In this document: positions 55,483 to 64,000 of the stretch, piece by piece | Layout: every line of letters begins with the position of its first letter | Numbering within the stretch: the stretch's first letter is position 1 | Translations under genes and position numbers: made by a program | Source of the DNA: Ambrosia x helenae | Lineage: Eukaryota > Streptophyta > Magnoliopsida > Asterales > Asteraceae | Assembly: GCA_030844895.1 (NCBI GenBank) | Contig: CM061227.1 | Location: 77,302,575-77,366,574 of the forward strand | Reading direction: 5' to 3' | DNA length: 64,000 nucleotides | The notes under the pieces: model-generated | The model's input: the letters and a program-made list of their open reading frames with translations, nothing else | What the model was told of the DNA's origin: nothing | Databases searched by the model: none

Positions 55483-56101
55483 CAAACTTAAACAGATTAA
55501 TAAACAAACTTTCGTGTTCTTCGTAAGGAATTTGGGTTCGTGAAAGTTTGTAAGTGTTTTCTTTTGGTACATCGAATTGGATTACATTCATGATGAGAAT
55601 GCAATCTTTAATCTGAAAGATTGTTTGACAAAATGAATTTTTGACTTACCTTTTGGATTCATGGGTTTTGAGTTGTGTTCAGAAAAACCTGACTATTAAC
55701 ATTTCTAATATGTGTTTAAACAGATTATTAAATATTGAAAATGAAATAATTGGAAAAAACATAATATTTGTAAACCCATGTAAAACGTTTGATAATGGTT
55801 TCTTTCTAGTAAGCGTATTAGAAAGATAAATTCAAAGTATTTGAAATGTATACATTTTCTAATAAGAGTATTGGAAAATAAAGGGTTTCAAAATATAAGG
55901 TTTTGGAACATGTATTTCTAACAAGCATGTTATAATCGACGACGTTGAAAGAATAACATGTCATTAAACATTTCTAATATGCGTATTAGAAATTATTATT
56001 TACAAAATCATAAGTTTAATTTGTAAACTTATATATTGATTTCTCTAACGGGCATGTTAGAAATTAGGATTTTGTAAAGGCATAATAAGATGTTTATATT
56101 T
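55483..56101. other. spacer with an array of short hairpins
   Basis: No gene. Five or six diverged copies of a short palindrome (TTTCTAATA-N4-TATTAGAAA at its best, 55971-55992) are spread over 55701-56063. Confidence 0.7.
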
Positions 56102-56793
56102 TCTGTTAGGACAAAAAGGATTGGTGAAACCACTTTGCAAACCTATGTCTAATTCACTTCTGTCAAATTATTCTAAAGTATAGAACTACTGAAGAAAGAA
56201 GACCAAACAGCTGAAGAAGGATTCTACAAGTACTGAAGAAGAAATACATCAGAAGTTCTGAAGTCCAAACCAGACATATCACTGAAGAACTACTGAAGAC
56301 AAACTACTCATCAGTAGTTTGTCATTCATCAGCACTTGTTCAAGAATATTTCCCACCGTCTTATGTTTCAGTAGTTTATTAGTTTATTATTACTTTTACT
56401 TTTTGTACAAGTTCCAAGATTGCAACTTGTTGCAACTTGCCTCTGAACTTGCTTTTTGGCAAGGTTCATGTATTTGTAAAGTCTATAAATAGATGGGTTC
56501 ATCCCTCTGTTTTAGACATTGATTTTTAATCCAAGAAATCCTTCAAAGCTTATCATTGTTATTACCATTTCATTTACTGAGAATCTGTTTAAGTGTTCAC
56601 TCTCATTCATTGCTTAGATTCTCATTAAATACTTGTCTTTAGTTTTATCAAACATCCAGGGGGAGTAATTACTCCTGTTGATAAGTGTAGCTTTAAACTC
56701 ATATCATTCCGTTGTGCTATCACTGATTAAGATCTTGCTAAACACTTAAGTGTTCACTAGCAAGTTCATACAAAGAGCAATATTGATCCAACA
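56102..56793 (+). mobile_element. copia 5' LTR, 692 bp
   Basis: Starts TGTTAGGACA and ends TCCAACA, next to a tRNA-Met primer site. TATAAATA at 56484-56491 marks the promoter. Confidence 0.88.
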
Positions 56794-56794
56794 A

Positions 56795-56808
56795 TTGGTA
56801 TCAGAGCA
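56795..56808 (+). promoter_or_regulatory. primer-binding site
   Basis: TTGGTATCAGAGCA lies one base past the LTR: initiator tRNA-Met type. Confidence 0.9.
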
Positions 56809-56949
56809 CTGGTTTATCCGATCACATATCAATCTAACACATTGAGAATCAGACACAGGCTCTTATTGATATTCAATAAAGGATTATAAGCTCACTTTTA
56901 TCAACATCCATCACTTTAAGAGATATTTGACAAATCAATACTCTTTAAA

Positions 56950-57755
56950 ATGGATCCTCATAATACTGGTTCTGCCAATAAACCTGCTATGCTAGTAAGA
57001 AATGAATATAACATCTGGCATAGGAGAATGGCACATACCTTATCACAGACCAACACAGGTTGCTGGAAATCTGTGATATATGGTCCTCATAAACCAGTAA
57101 ATATCAATCTTGAAACTAAAGAAGAAATTCCAAAAGACCCAAAAGACTATACAGATGATGATTTCCTAAAACTTGAGCTTGATGATAAAGCTTTCTCTAT
57201 GTTGGCAATGGCACTCCCAAATGAGATCTACTCTGGCCTATTACATTGTGATAGTGCCAAAGAGCTTTGGGACTGCCTCAAAGAACAGTTTGGAGGAACT
57301 GAAGAGGTGATTGCCAACACCAGAGAAATCCTGGCTCAACAATATGAAACATTTGCTCACATTAATTGGGAAACTTTAACACAACAATTTGAAAGATTCT
57401 CCTCATTAATATCTGAGCTAAAATTAAATGGTCAGACCTACACAACTGTATCTATGCTTCATAGATTTTTAAGGTCTTTACCTGAAAAATAGGAAACATA
57501 CTCTATAGTCTTAAGATCTTCACCAGACTTTAGCTCCCTCACTCTTACAAAACTTCATAGGAGATTACTTACTTTTGAAAGAGAAATTGATCAAAAGAAA
57601 AAGTTACAAAGTTCTGGCAAAACTGCTGATGACTATCTACCAGGTAGTACAGCACTATTGGGACAAGACTCACCAACTTGTTCAAATAGCTTTGGATCTT
57701 TTGAACATATTGACATAACTGCTGGGATCTCATCTGAAAGATCATTCCCAGGTTA
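56950..57755 (+). pseudogene. copia gag (UBN2-type), one nonsense codon, truncated
   Basis: From the ATG at 56950 the frame reads MDPHNTGSANKP, NEYNIWHRRMAHTLSQ, FLKLELDDKAFSMLAMALPN, AKELWDCLKEQFGGTEEV and LRSLPEK, then TAG at 57490-57492, after which it goes on in frame (ETYSIVLRSSPDFSSLTLTK, LHRRLLTFEREIDQKKKL) to 57755. The order WxRRM, AKELWxxL and FLRSLPxxW is that of the copia capsid (UBN2/DUF4219 families); the stop replaces the usual Trp after PEK by one base. The zinc knuckle is not reached before truncation. Confidence 0.92.
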
Positions 57756-57761
57756 GTAGAG

Positions 57762-58277
57762 TTAGTTTATTTATGACACTTTATTATAGTTTTAAGACTA
57801 AAAGTAAGTGTATAACTCTTTATGTGGTGAATTCAAGAAAAACTCTTAAGTAAAGTTAATTTATTTATGACACTTGATTATAGTTCTAAGACTAAAATTA
57901 AGTGTCTAATTATATTAGACTCTTTATCCACCATTGCCTCTTGTATATATTAGAGACTTTTGTGTCATATATGAGATACATGGAAAAATACACTAAAAAC
58001 TTTTTCAACACAGATACACTCAAGAGTAGCAACCATGTTCCGGTTTCTTTTCAGGCAAGTGGGATAGTTCGGCAGTGCACCATCGCCACTGTTTCGAACC
58101 GGTGTACCCTGGGAACAGACGAAGAATATGTTTAAGGGAATTGTGTCAAACACAAGCCCGGTTCAATTCTATGATTTCATTTTCTTTTAGATTTTGCTGC
58201 AGCAAGTACAGAGATTCTGATACATGTGAGCTTCATGTAACAAAGGCGTGCGGCGATTACAATGTAAGTTTTCTAAC
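57762..58277 (+). repeat. 0.5-kb direct repeat, copy 2
   Basis: Same content as 54967-55482, including the Cys-rich exon-like end and GATTACAAT|GTAAGTTTTCTAACA, after which the two copies diverge. The 2.3 kb between the copies holds the hairpin array and the truncated copia element. Confidence 0.85.
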
Positions 58278-58706
58278 AGTTTTTGTATGTCAATTTCAGT
58301 TATTATAACGTACGATTACCTTTTTCCATTTAATACATAGTATGCTACAACTAGGTACTAATACCTATGACTCTATGAGCATTGTGGCGGAAATAACATT
58401 GAGTACGTTGAGTATATAAAGTCACAAAAACATGCAAGCAGTGACGGTTTAATTGCGACTTAAGGAAGGGTTATTAAAATATAAAATATTGTTTTAAAAA
58501 ATCACAAGTAAAAAAACAATATACATAATTTATAGCTTCTAGTTTGGTGAGAGAAGCTAAAGAGAGAAAAAGATTAGATCAAAACGAAGCTAAACCAGAA
58601 GGACGCGCTTCAACTGAATTATAACGACTTATTCAACCATCTTACAAACGTATTGACTCATTTGACACTCTAACTTTAAACTCTTATCATTCAGTCCCTA
58701 TACTAT
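58278..58706. other. spacer, no gene seen
   Basis: AT-rich, no ORF of interest. ACTAT at 58702-58706 would be the target duplication of the copia element that follows; its partner lies beyond the window. Confidence 0.5.
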
Positions 58707-59222
58707 TGTGGAGGATCGATTTGACAAAAACAAGTTTAGTTGATCATACAAGTCTACTAATCCAGGTGCGGAATCCCTAGATCAGTTACAATATGATAGT
58801 AATCGAATCAAAACACGCAATTCACCTTTTCAGTTTCCATTTCATTCATAAACATGTGTAATAAACCATACAATATGTGTTTACAATGAAATAATCAAGT
58901 TTCAAACACTTTTAGATAACCTAGAGAGAATTCAGATCGAACTAGACACACAAATGACAAAAAGTTAACTTTAAAATGAAATTCAAAGTATATATAGGCC
59001 TGTACATTCGCCCCCCGTAAGGGTCGAATGTGCAGGTTTGCCCCCTCATAATGGACGAATCAACACAATGTTCTTCTATCTTCCATGTTCGACCTGAAAC
59101 TCTTCCTTCGACTTTCACAATCTACATTCGACCTACCAGATTCCACCTTCGCTCCCACGATATCAGCTAAACATATTAGAATGTACAATCCAATAGAATT
59201 AGTCGCAAAACGTGCATCAACA
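58707..59222 (-). mobile_element. copia 3' LTR, 516 bp
   Basis: On the minus strand TGTTGATGCACG to GATCCTCCACA, preceded by the purine tract GAGGGGGAGTTT. TATATATA near 58990-58997 (minus) is the promoter. The LTR contains several copies of the ACATTCGACC motif (59000-59150). Confidence 0.8.
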
Positions 59223-59236
59223 AACTCCCCCTCGAC
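59223..59236 (-). promoter_or_regulatory. copia polypurine tract
   Basis: On the minus strand TCGAGGGGGAGTTT abuts the LTR start, about 15 bases after the stop codon of the third ORF. Confidence 0.85.
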
Positions 59237-59250
59237 TATTGCTTGGATTG

Positions 59251-60691
59251 TTATCGTTGGTAATCGAGCGTCTTGTTCATCAGTTTGATACGCAAATTCG
59301 TCTTCTGCTCTTTAGTCATAACTGGTTCGAAAGTTGGTTTAGATTTCTTCTTTTCTTTCGGAATCTTCACAAAGTTTCCCAGTTTGTTGTCATAGTCACA
59401 TCCCGCATAAACATCCCAAGAGAAACACAAGCATACTACACATTGGTATTTCAGAGCTTGTTCGCTATCCTTCTCTTCACAGTAAATTGGGTTGTAATAC
59501 AGCATAATGATATCTTCATGTGGGCAATTGATCAACCACATCGGATCAAAAATATGAATCTTCTTAAACTCATCTCTCTTATCCTTCAGCAAAATAACAG
59601 CTTCTGCGGTCTTCCAATCATAGTACCACCACATGAATTCTTTCGAAAAGTGTTGTGGAATCGGCATCAAAGGAATATGTTTCAATACGGTCGGTGGTTT
59701 ATACTTCAAAGTCACATTGTCCATCCCAGTAATTGGATCAATAATCTTTTTGTGAACAATCCTTTTAGGATACTTTGGAACCCCTAAAAGGATCATCATT
59801 ATCTGATTCACCGTTAGCATTTCTAGCCTTGTCCTTACCCGGATCCTCATAATCTGGATTAACCAAGTGACCAAACAGATTCTTATGAGGTAGTCTTTCA
59901 TTCTCAGGAACCCCTTTGTATCCTTTCATCCTGATCAAAGTGTTCAGATTCATGTGATCTTGAACTAGAATCTGAGTAGGATCTTTTCTCAGCTTTTTAT
60001 ACTTCTGGTCAAAAATCATCTGTAAGAATCTAGGATATAACAAAAACTTCTTCGACTTCAAACCTTTAAGTGGTTCAAGCGTGTGATCAAAGATCATTCC
60101 TGAAACATTAAACGGCTTGTTCAACGTCAGAGCAACCATCAACGAACTGATGCTCTTCCTCATCACATCATAGCCTCTACTAACAGATCCAAAACAATGT
60201 ATCATGACATGAGCTAGGTACTTGAAATGCGGACAAAGTTTTCCTTTGTGTAAAGCTCCATCTGTAATAGGTCCGTTATACTTCATACGGAGAAAGCATT
60301 TTCTCTGTTAAATCTAAGACAAGCTCCTAGGATCTGTCGGCTCATCTTTCATTCTCAAAGCTTCCCGAATGTCGTTCTCAGTAACAATCGCAAGCTGTCC
60401 CTGAATGTTGATTACGATTGCAGTACGGTTCTCCCAGAAATCAATCTTCGCATTTCTCCAGAAGTCCACTTGATGGTCTTTGTAAATGATAGCTGGTGTA
60501 GCTAATGCGTCAACGACTCTGCTTCTTTTCAGAAAGTCAACAATCCCAGAAAATTCCGTGTGTTTCTTGACTTCACCAAGGAATGCACAGCAATTATGGG
60601 CTTCCTCAAACGGCAATTCCTCTTCTTTCTTCTTTCCAGTAGCTTTTCCTAATGATCCAACCGGTATATCAGTGTTTTGGGGTTCTGCCAT
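59251..60691 (-). pseudogene. third ORF of the copia element, function unknown (broken)
   Basis: From the ATG at 60691: MAEPQNTDIPVGSLGKATGK, then EELPFEEAHNCCAFLGEVKK, IVDFLKRSRVVDALATPAII, WENRTAIVINIQGQLAIVTE, two in-frame stops near 60314-60306, then KCFLRMKYNGPITDGALHKG, FKYLAHVMIHCFGSVSRGYD, ALTLNKPFNVSGMIFDHTLE, KKFLLYPRFLQMIFDQKYKK, a frameshift near 59785, and YPKRIVHKKIIDPITGMDNV, QHFSKEFMWWYYDWKTAEAV up to TAG at 59251. I see no signal peptide, transmembrane segment or known enzyme motif, so it does not look like a classical envelope protein. I have a memory of related unnamed proteins in composite genomes but cannot confirm it. The ATG follows a good 3' splice site (60700). Confidence 0.7.
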
Positions 60692-60699
60692 TTGGAATT

Positions 60700-60716
60700 C
60701 TGCAAAAATGAAACAT
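60700..60716 (-). promoter_or_regulatory. candidate 3' splice site for the third ORF
   Basis: On the minus strand GTTTCATTTTTGCAG ends at 60700, nine bases before the ATG. The pyrimidine run and CAG are those of a plant acceptor, and upstream in-frame residues look non-coding. A spliced subgenomic RNA would let ribosomes reach this ORF; the donor would lie further upstream, beyond pol or outside the window. Confidence 0.5.
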
Positions 60717-60769
60717 GAAAATTCATTAGAAACAGACAAAATTTGTAAAATTGAAATTTGGTTTTGAAA

Positions 60770-61610
60770 ATCCACATTCGACCCATCGGGGGTTCGAATG
60801 AAGAAAATTCAAGGTTCGAATGTGTAAAACTGAGTTTGAATGTGGAAAATATGAAACAAAATTTCACATTCGACCATTTTTCACTTTCTACCATATGAAC
60901 AAGCCACATTCGACCAAAAAGGCCACATTCGACCCTTTATAACTGGTCGAACCAAACTGTTCATATGACCGAAATTCCAGAACACAATTCAGACCATCTT
61001 AACTTTTGATTTTCATTTGTTTAGCACATATTATGGCCGATTAATCATTCTCAACAATCAATTGTTTCAATTATTTAGTTTTAGATAGTTTTTAAGTATA
61101 ATCTAGGGTTCGAACTCTTTTAAACATCAATCCAACAATCTGTGTTGTTATCGACCTAGATTATTTTTTATTCTCCCCCTAAAACAATCTATAACTAAAT
61201 CCTAATCATCAATTGTATCAAAAACAGTCTATAATTGATCCAACAGTCTAGGTCTAGGGTTCGATCACAAAAACAATCAATCTGCCTTCATTTCTTGATG
61301 AATACCTGTAAATATGGTATCAAATGATCGGAATCGAGTGGAGAACAAAATGATAAGGTCTAGAAATCACGAGCAACAAGGGTGGGTTATCTCAGAAATT
61401 TGATTTTTTTTTGGAATGAAGGTTCGAATGTGTAGATAGGTATATATAGACTCCCACATTCGACCCTACTAAAAGGCTCAAAAGTAGAAATAGGGTTCGA
61501 ATATACAATATAACACATGAACACTCACATTCGACCACACTAAAAAGCTCGAATGTAGGAAACATTCCACATTCGACCCACCGAAGGGGCGAATGAAGAT
61601 TGGAATTTAT
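60770..61610. repeat. dispersed ACATTCGACC / GGTTCGAATGT motif
   Basis: About 15 copies or close variants, in both orientations, occur between 60774 and 61600, and another six or seven in the LTR at 59000-59150. Examples: ACATTCGACC near 60774, 60868, 60906, 60923, 61455, 61529 and 61570; GGTTCGAATG near 60791, 60814 and 61421. The copies are not regularly spaced. Confidence 0.82.
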
Positions 61611-62942
61611 TTTTGAAAATTTTACCAAATCTCAAAATCGAATCCCGTTCAATCTTTTTCACACCTTTAAAGTTTCAAGCATTCATCATTTCGCATTTAA
61701 AAGTTACAAAACTCAAATTGGTTCATCAAGTTTCAGAAAACGATCATAAATCACCATCAGTTATAAAAAATAACGCAGAAATGGAAAATCTTTTTGGTTT
61801 ATTGAAATTTATGCTAAAACACATCTAAAATCTTTTTGAGATTTGTAAATTTTGAACAAATGTAAAATGCAGAAATGTAAACATAAAGCAGTAAACATTT
61901 TGTGATTTCCGGTAAGAGGATCATATCAGTTTTTGAGAAATCTGATCACAACGTTGATCTTTAGTGTTTATTATCATTAAAGACAATGTGTGATCCAGCA
62001 ACTGCTGATATTGTTATCCACATAAGCTCACATGCAGACTGTTATGCAGTGTTTGATACGACTATATATACTATAAACAATATTGTCTATGGCTCCCACG
62101 CACATGACATACTCAAGTATCAAGGAATAATTGCACAAAGACTCATTGTAACGTATGATTATGCTTTCGTTATCTGTAATATACAAGGTATTGAGGCATA
62201 GAGCTGTACAGGTCAGCAAATTAATGCTACAAAGTATTTTGTGCACTCTACCAGGTTGAGGGCTAATATCAATCATGATTTGCATCAATGATTAGATACG
62301 ATGCATTAGATAATCTTTGATTATCGTCATACATGGAAAGTTCCTCAATTCGGTAACTTTAGGTTTTGGCATTAAAGCTCTTTTATAAAGATACCCTGTC
62401 TGATCTAGGTCCGTAAAACCTTACGACAAAAGATCAGACAGGCTATCCCCAGATAACTAATAACATAACGACCCGAAACCTCCGAATTTTGTACAAAAAC
62501 CCTATCAAACGAAATTACGGTACTAAGACCATATGCCCATGAGGAGTTCATACACATAACAATTTGTTTGATATGTATGTATCTAACACGCAGTAATAGG
62601 TCTACAAAGCCTACCAGCATATCACATAGATTCAACACACGACTTATATAACATTTCAAATCTTTAGCATGTGTCAGATCCCCACTGATGTACTATCATT
62701 TCCTCTTTTTATCCTGGAAAATCACTTTGGGTTTTTTTTTTTAAAATTTTTATAGCTTTTTGGATTTTTCAATGTTTTTGGCTTTTCTAAAAATCTAACC
62801 CCCCCCCTAAAATGTAAAACATATTTTTGGGTTTTTTTTTAATTTTCTGAAATATAGTAAAACTAAAACTAAAAATGATAAACCGAGGTGATGATCAGTC
62901 TTGTTTTTCTTTTATACCGTTAGCTTTTAATAAAAATTCGAA
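61611..62942 (-). other. non-coding stretch between pol and the third ORF
   Basis: AT-rich with T-, A- and C-runs (a run of nine C residues near 62799). ORFs of 71-86 codons on both strands are random. A 12-bp perfect inverted repeat lies at 62395-62442. Confidence 0.55.
62395..62442. repeat. 12-bp perfect inverted repeat (hairpin)
   Basis: CCTGTCTGATCT (62395-62406) and AGATCAGACAGG (62431-62442) are separated by 24 bases. In the element's sense RNA this would be a strong stem 500 bases after pol. Confidence 0.8.
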
Positions 62943-64000
62943 TCAAGATCTATCGAAAGCTTTGGTAAAAAGATCAGCACGTTGGTAATCAGTGTGGATT
63001 TTGATCATATCAATCAACTCTTTGGCATAGCAATCACGGATAAAGTGATACTTAATCCGGATATGCTTAGCTTTTGAGTGATTGACCGTGTCTTTAGTTA
63101 ATGCAATTGCGGCTTCGTTGTCACAATGAATAGGGTTTTTAGAAATTGATAACCGTAATCAACCATCTGCTGTTGAATCCACAGAACCTGTGAGCAACAA
63201 CTCGAGGCTGCCACATATTCTGCTTCGCAAGTAGATAGTGTGACTGCTGTCTGCTTCTTACACTGCCAGGTCACGAGTCTTCTCCCCAAGAATTGACATC
63301 CAGCCATTGTGGATTTGCCGTCTTTATCACAACCGCCCCAATCTGCATCACTAAAAGCAACAAAGTCAAAATTATCATCATTAGGGTACCAGAATCCTCT
63401 CGACGGACAACCCTTCAAATATCGTATGATCCGTTTGATGGCTGCAAGATGAGTTTGTTTCGTCTTCGACTGAAATCATGCACAGAGAGATGTAGCAAAC
63501 ATTATGTTTGGTCTGGATGCGGTGAGATACATCAGAGATCCGATGATTGCTCTGTATGTAAAAGGATCTGTCAGCTTCCCCTTAGCGTCAACTCCATCTT
63601 AGGTTGTATTGGGGTATCCATCGGCTTCGAATCTTCCATCTGGAACCAGCATCGCACTCAGCTCAAACTTTTCCTGCATCACTTTTTAAAATTCTCTGCA
63701 CAAAAGTTCGTTAGTAGATCCAAAAATAATATCGTCAACATAAATCTGGATGAGATGCAAGTCATCCCCTGTTCTTTTGGTGAACAAAGTACAGTCAACC
63801 GAACCTTGTTTGAATCCTTTGGACAGTAGGTACGTGCTAAGCTCCTCATACCATTGGCGTGGAGCTTGGTGCAACCCGTATAGTGCTTTGTTGAGAACGT
63901 AGACCTTATCCCGGTGAATAGGATCTTCAAAGCCTGGAGGTTGACCGACGTATACCTCTTCCTTGACCACACCGTAAAGAAATGCACTCTTGACATCCAT
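62943..64000 (-). pseudogene. copia pol, RT and RNase H part (broken, runs off the window)
   Basis: At the right edge: MDVKSAFLYGVVKEEVYVGQ, PPGFEDP, ALYGLHQAPRQWYEELSTYL and the catalytic I-Y-V-D-D (QIYVDDIIFGST near 63740) of copia RT. A stop near 63679 and further frame breaks lead to the RNase H: FVAFSDADWGGCDKDGKSTM, QTAVTLSTCEAEYVA (catalytic D, E), then, after a one-base loss in an A-run near 63140, IHCDNEAAIALTKDTVNHSK, HIRIKYHFIRD and ADLFTKAF ending TGA at 62943. The motif order is that of the end of copia pol. Confidence 0.93.

Larger units (their letters stand above)
56102..57755 (+). mobile_element. truncated Ty1/copia element (5' LTR, primer site, part of gag)
   Basis: LTR, primer site and gag are in normal order, but the element stops at about 57755 inside the gag region, where copy 2 of the 0.5-kb repeat follows. 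Protease, integrase, RT and the 3' LTR are absent. Confidence 0.88.
58707..64000 (-). mobile_element. Ty1/copia element with a third ORF downstream of pol (partial)
   Basis: Read on the minus strand: RT (64000 to about 63450) and RNase H (to 62943), a 2.2-kb non-coding stretch, an ORF of about 480 codons (60691 to 59251), a polypurine tract and a 516-bp LTR (59222 to 58707). Gag, protease, integrase and the 5' LTR lie beyond the right edge. RT-RNase H as the last enzymes of pol, with pol in sense with the LTR, defines copia. A sense ORF between pol and the 3' LTR is the env-like arrangement known in Sireviruses; whether this belongs to that lineage is inference. Confidence 0.85.

Noticed and set aside
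60486..60767. 93-codon plus-strand ORF
   Set aside because: Antisense shadow of the copia third ORF.
63293..63829. 178-codon plus-strand ORF
   Set aside because: Antisense shadow of copia RT/RNase H.

Overview
This 64 kb window looks like intergenic heterochromatin from a large, AT-rich plant genome. I would guess a composite (Asteraceae) from the retrotransposon families, but nothing in the sequence proves it. I see no intact host gene, no tRNA or rRNA gene and no CRISPR array. Almost everything recognisable is transposon sequence, much of it nested, and 5-bp and 15-16-bp target-site duplications let several insertions be placed in order.

Layout. 1-3269: the 3' part of a plus-strand LTR element with a 30-bp minisatellite, a polypurine tract and a 1.28-kb LTR, inserted into the next element. 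3270-9984: a minus-strand chromovirus-type Ty3/gypsy element with broken gag-pol, a gag intron, an extra ORF before gag, and a truncated 5' LTR. 9980-11094: a fragment of a different LTR plus anonymous DNA. 11110-14421: a 5'-truncated LINE 3' end split by a 2.75-kb solo LTR. 14890-21774: a decayed plus-strand gypsy pol followed by a 3.7-kb LTR. 21775-23270: minus-strand LINE reverse transcriptase remains. 24205-38116: a SINE split by a solo LTR, itself split by a nearly intact 10.9-kb chromodomain gypsy element (26883-37788, LTRs over 99% identical, two nonsense codons, one gag intron). 40438-41322: an ATTGTGT repeat array, a Helitron end and a foldback element. 41734-48169: a probable Helitron carrying fragments of a TIR1/AFB auxin-receptor gene, an ankyrin-repeat gene and other exon-like pieces. 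49116-52186: another LINE split by a solo LTR. 52187-53645: Helitron-like pieces. 54967-58277: a 0.5-kb direct repeat flanking a truncated copia element. 58707-64000: a minus-strand copia element with a 516-bp LTR, an unusual third ORF downstream of pol, and broken RNase H and RT running off the window.

The observations most worth checking are three. First, four different gypsy LTR families here share the same ordered blocks, which read as an intron in the LTR leader (AG|GTGAGT donor, TGAC branch site, CAG acceptor), and two of the elements also share a phase-1 intron near the start of gag. Second, the copia element has a sense third ORF lying behind a good 3' splice site, as a spliced env-like gene would. 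Third, three of the gypsy insertions (now solo LTRs) lie inside LINE or SINE sequence.
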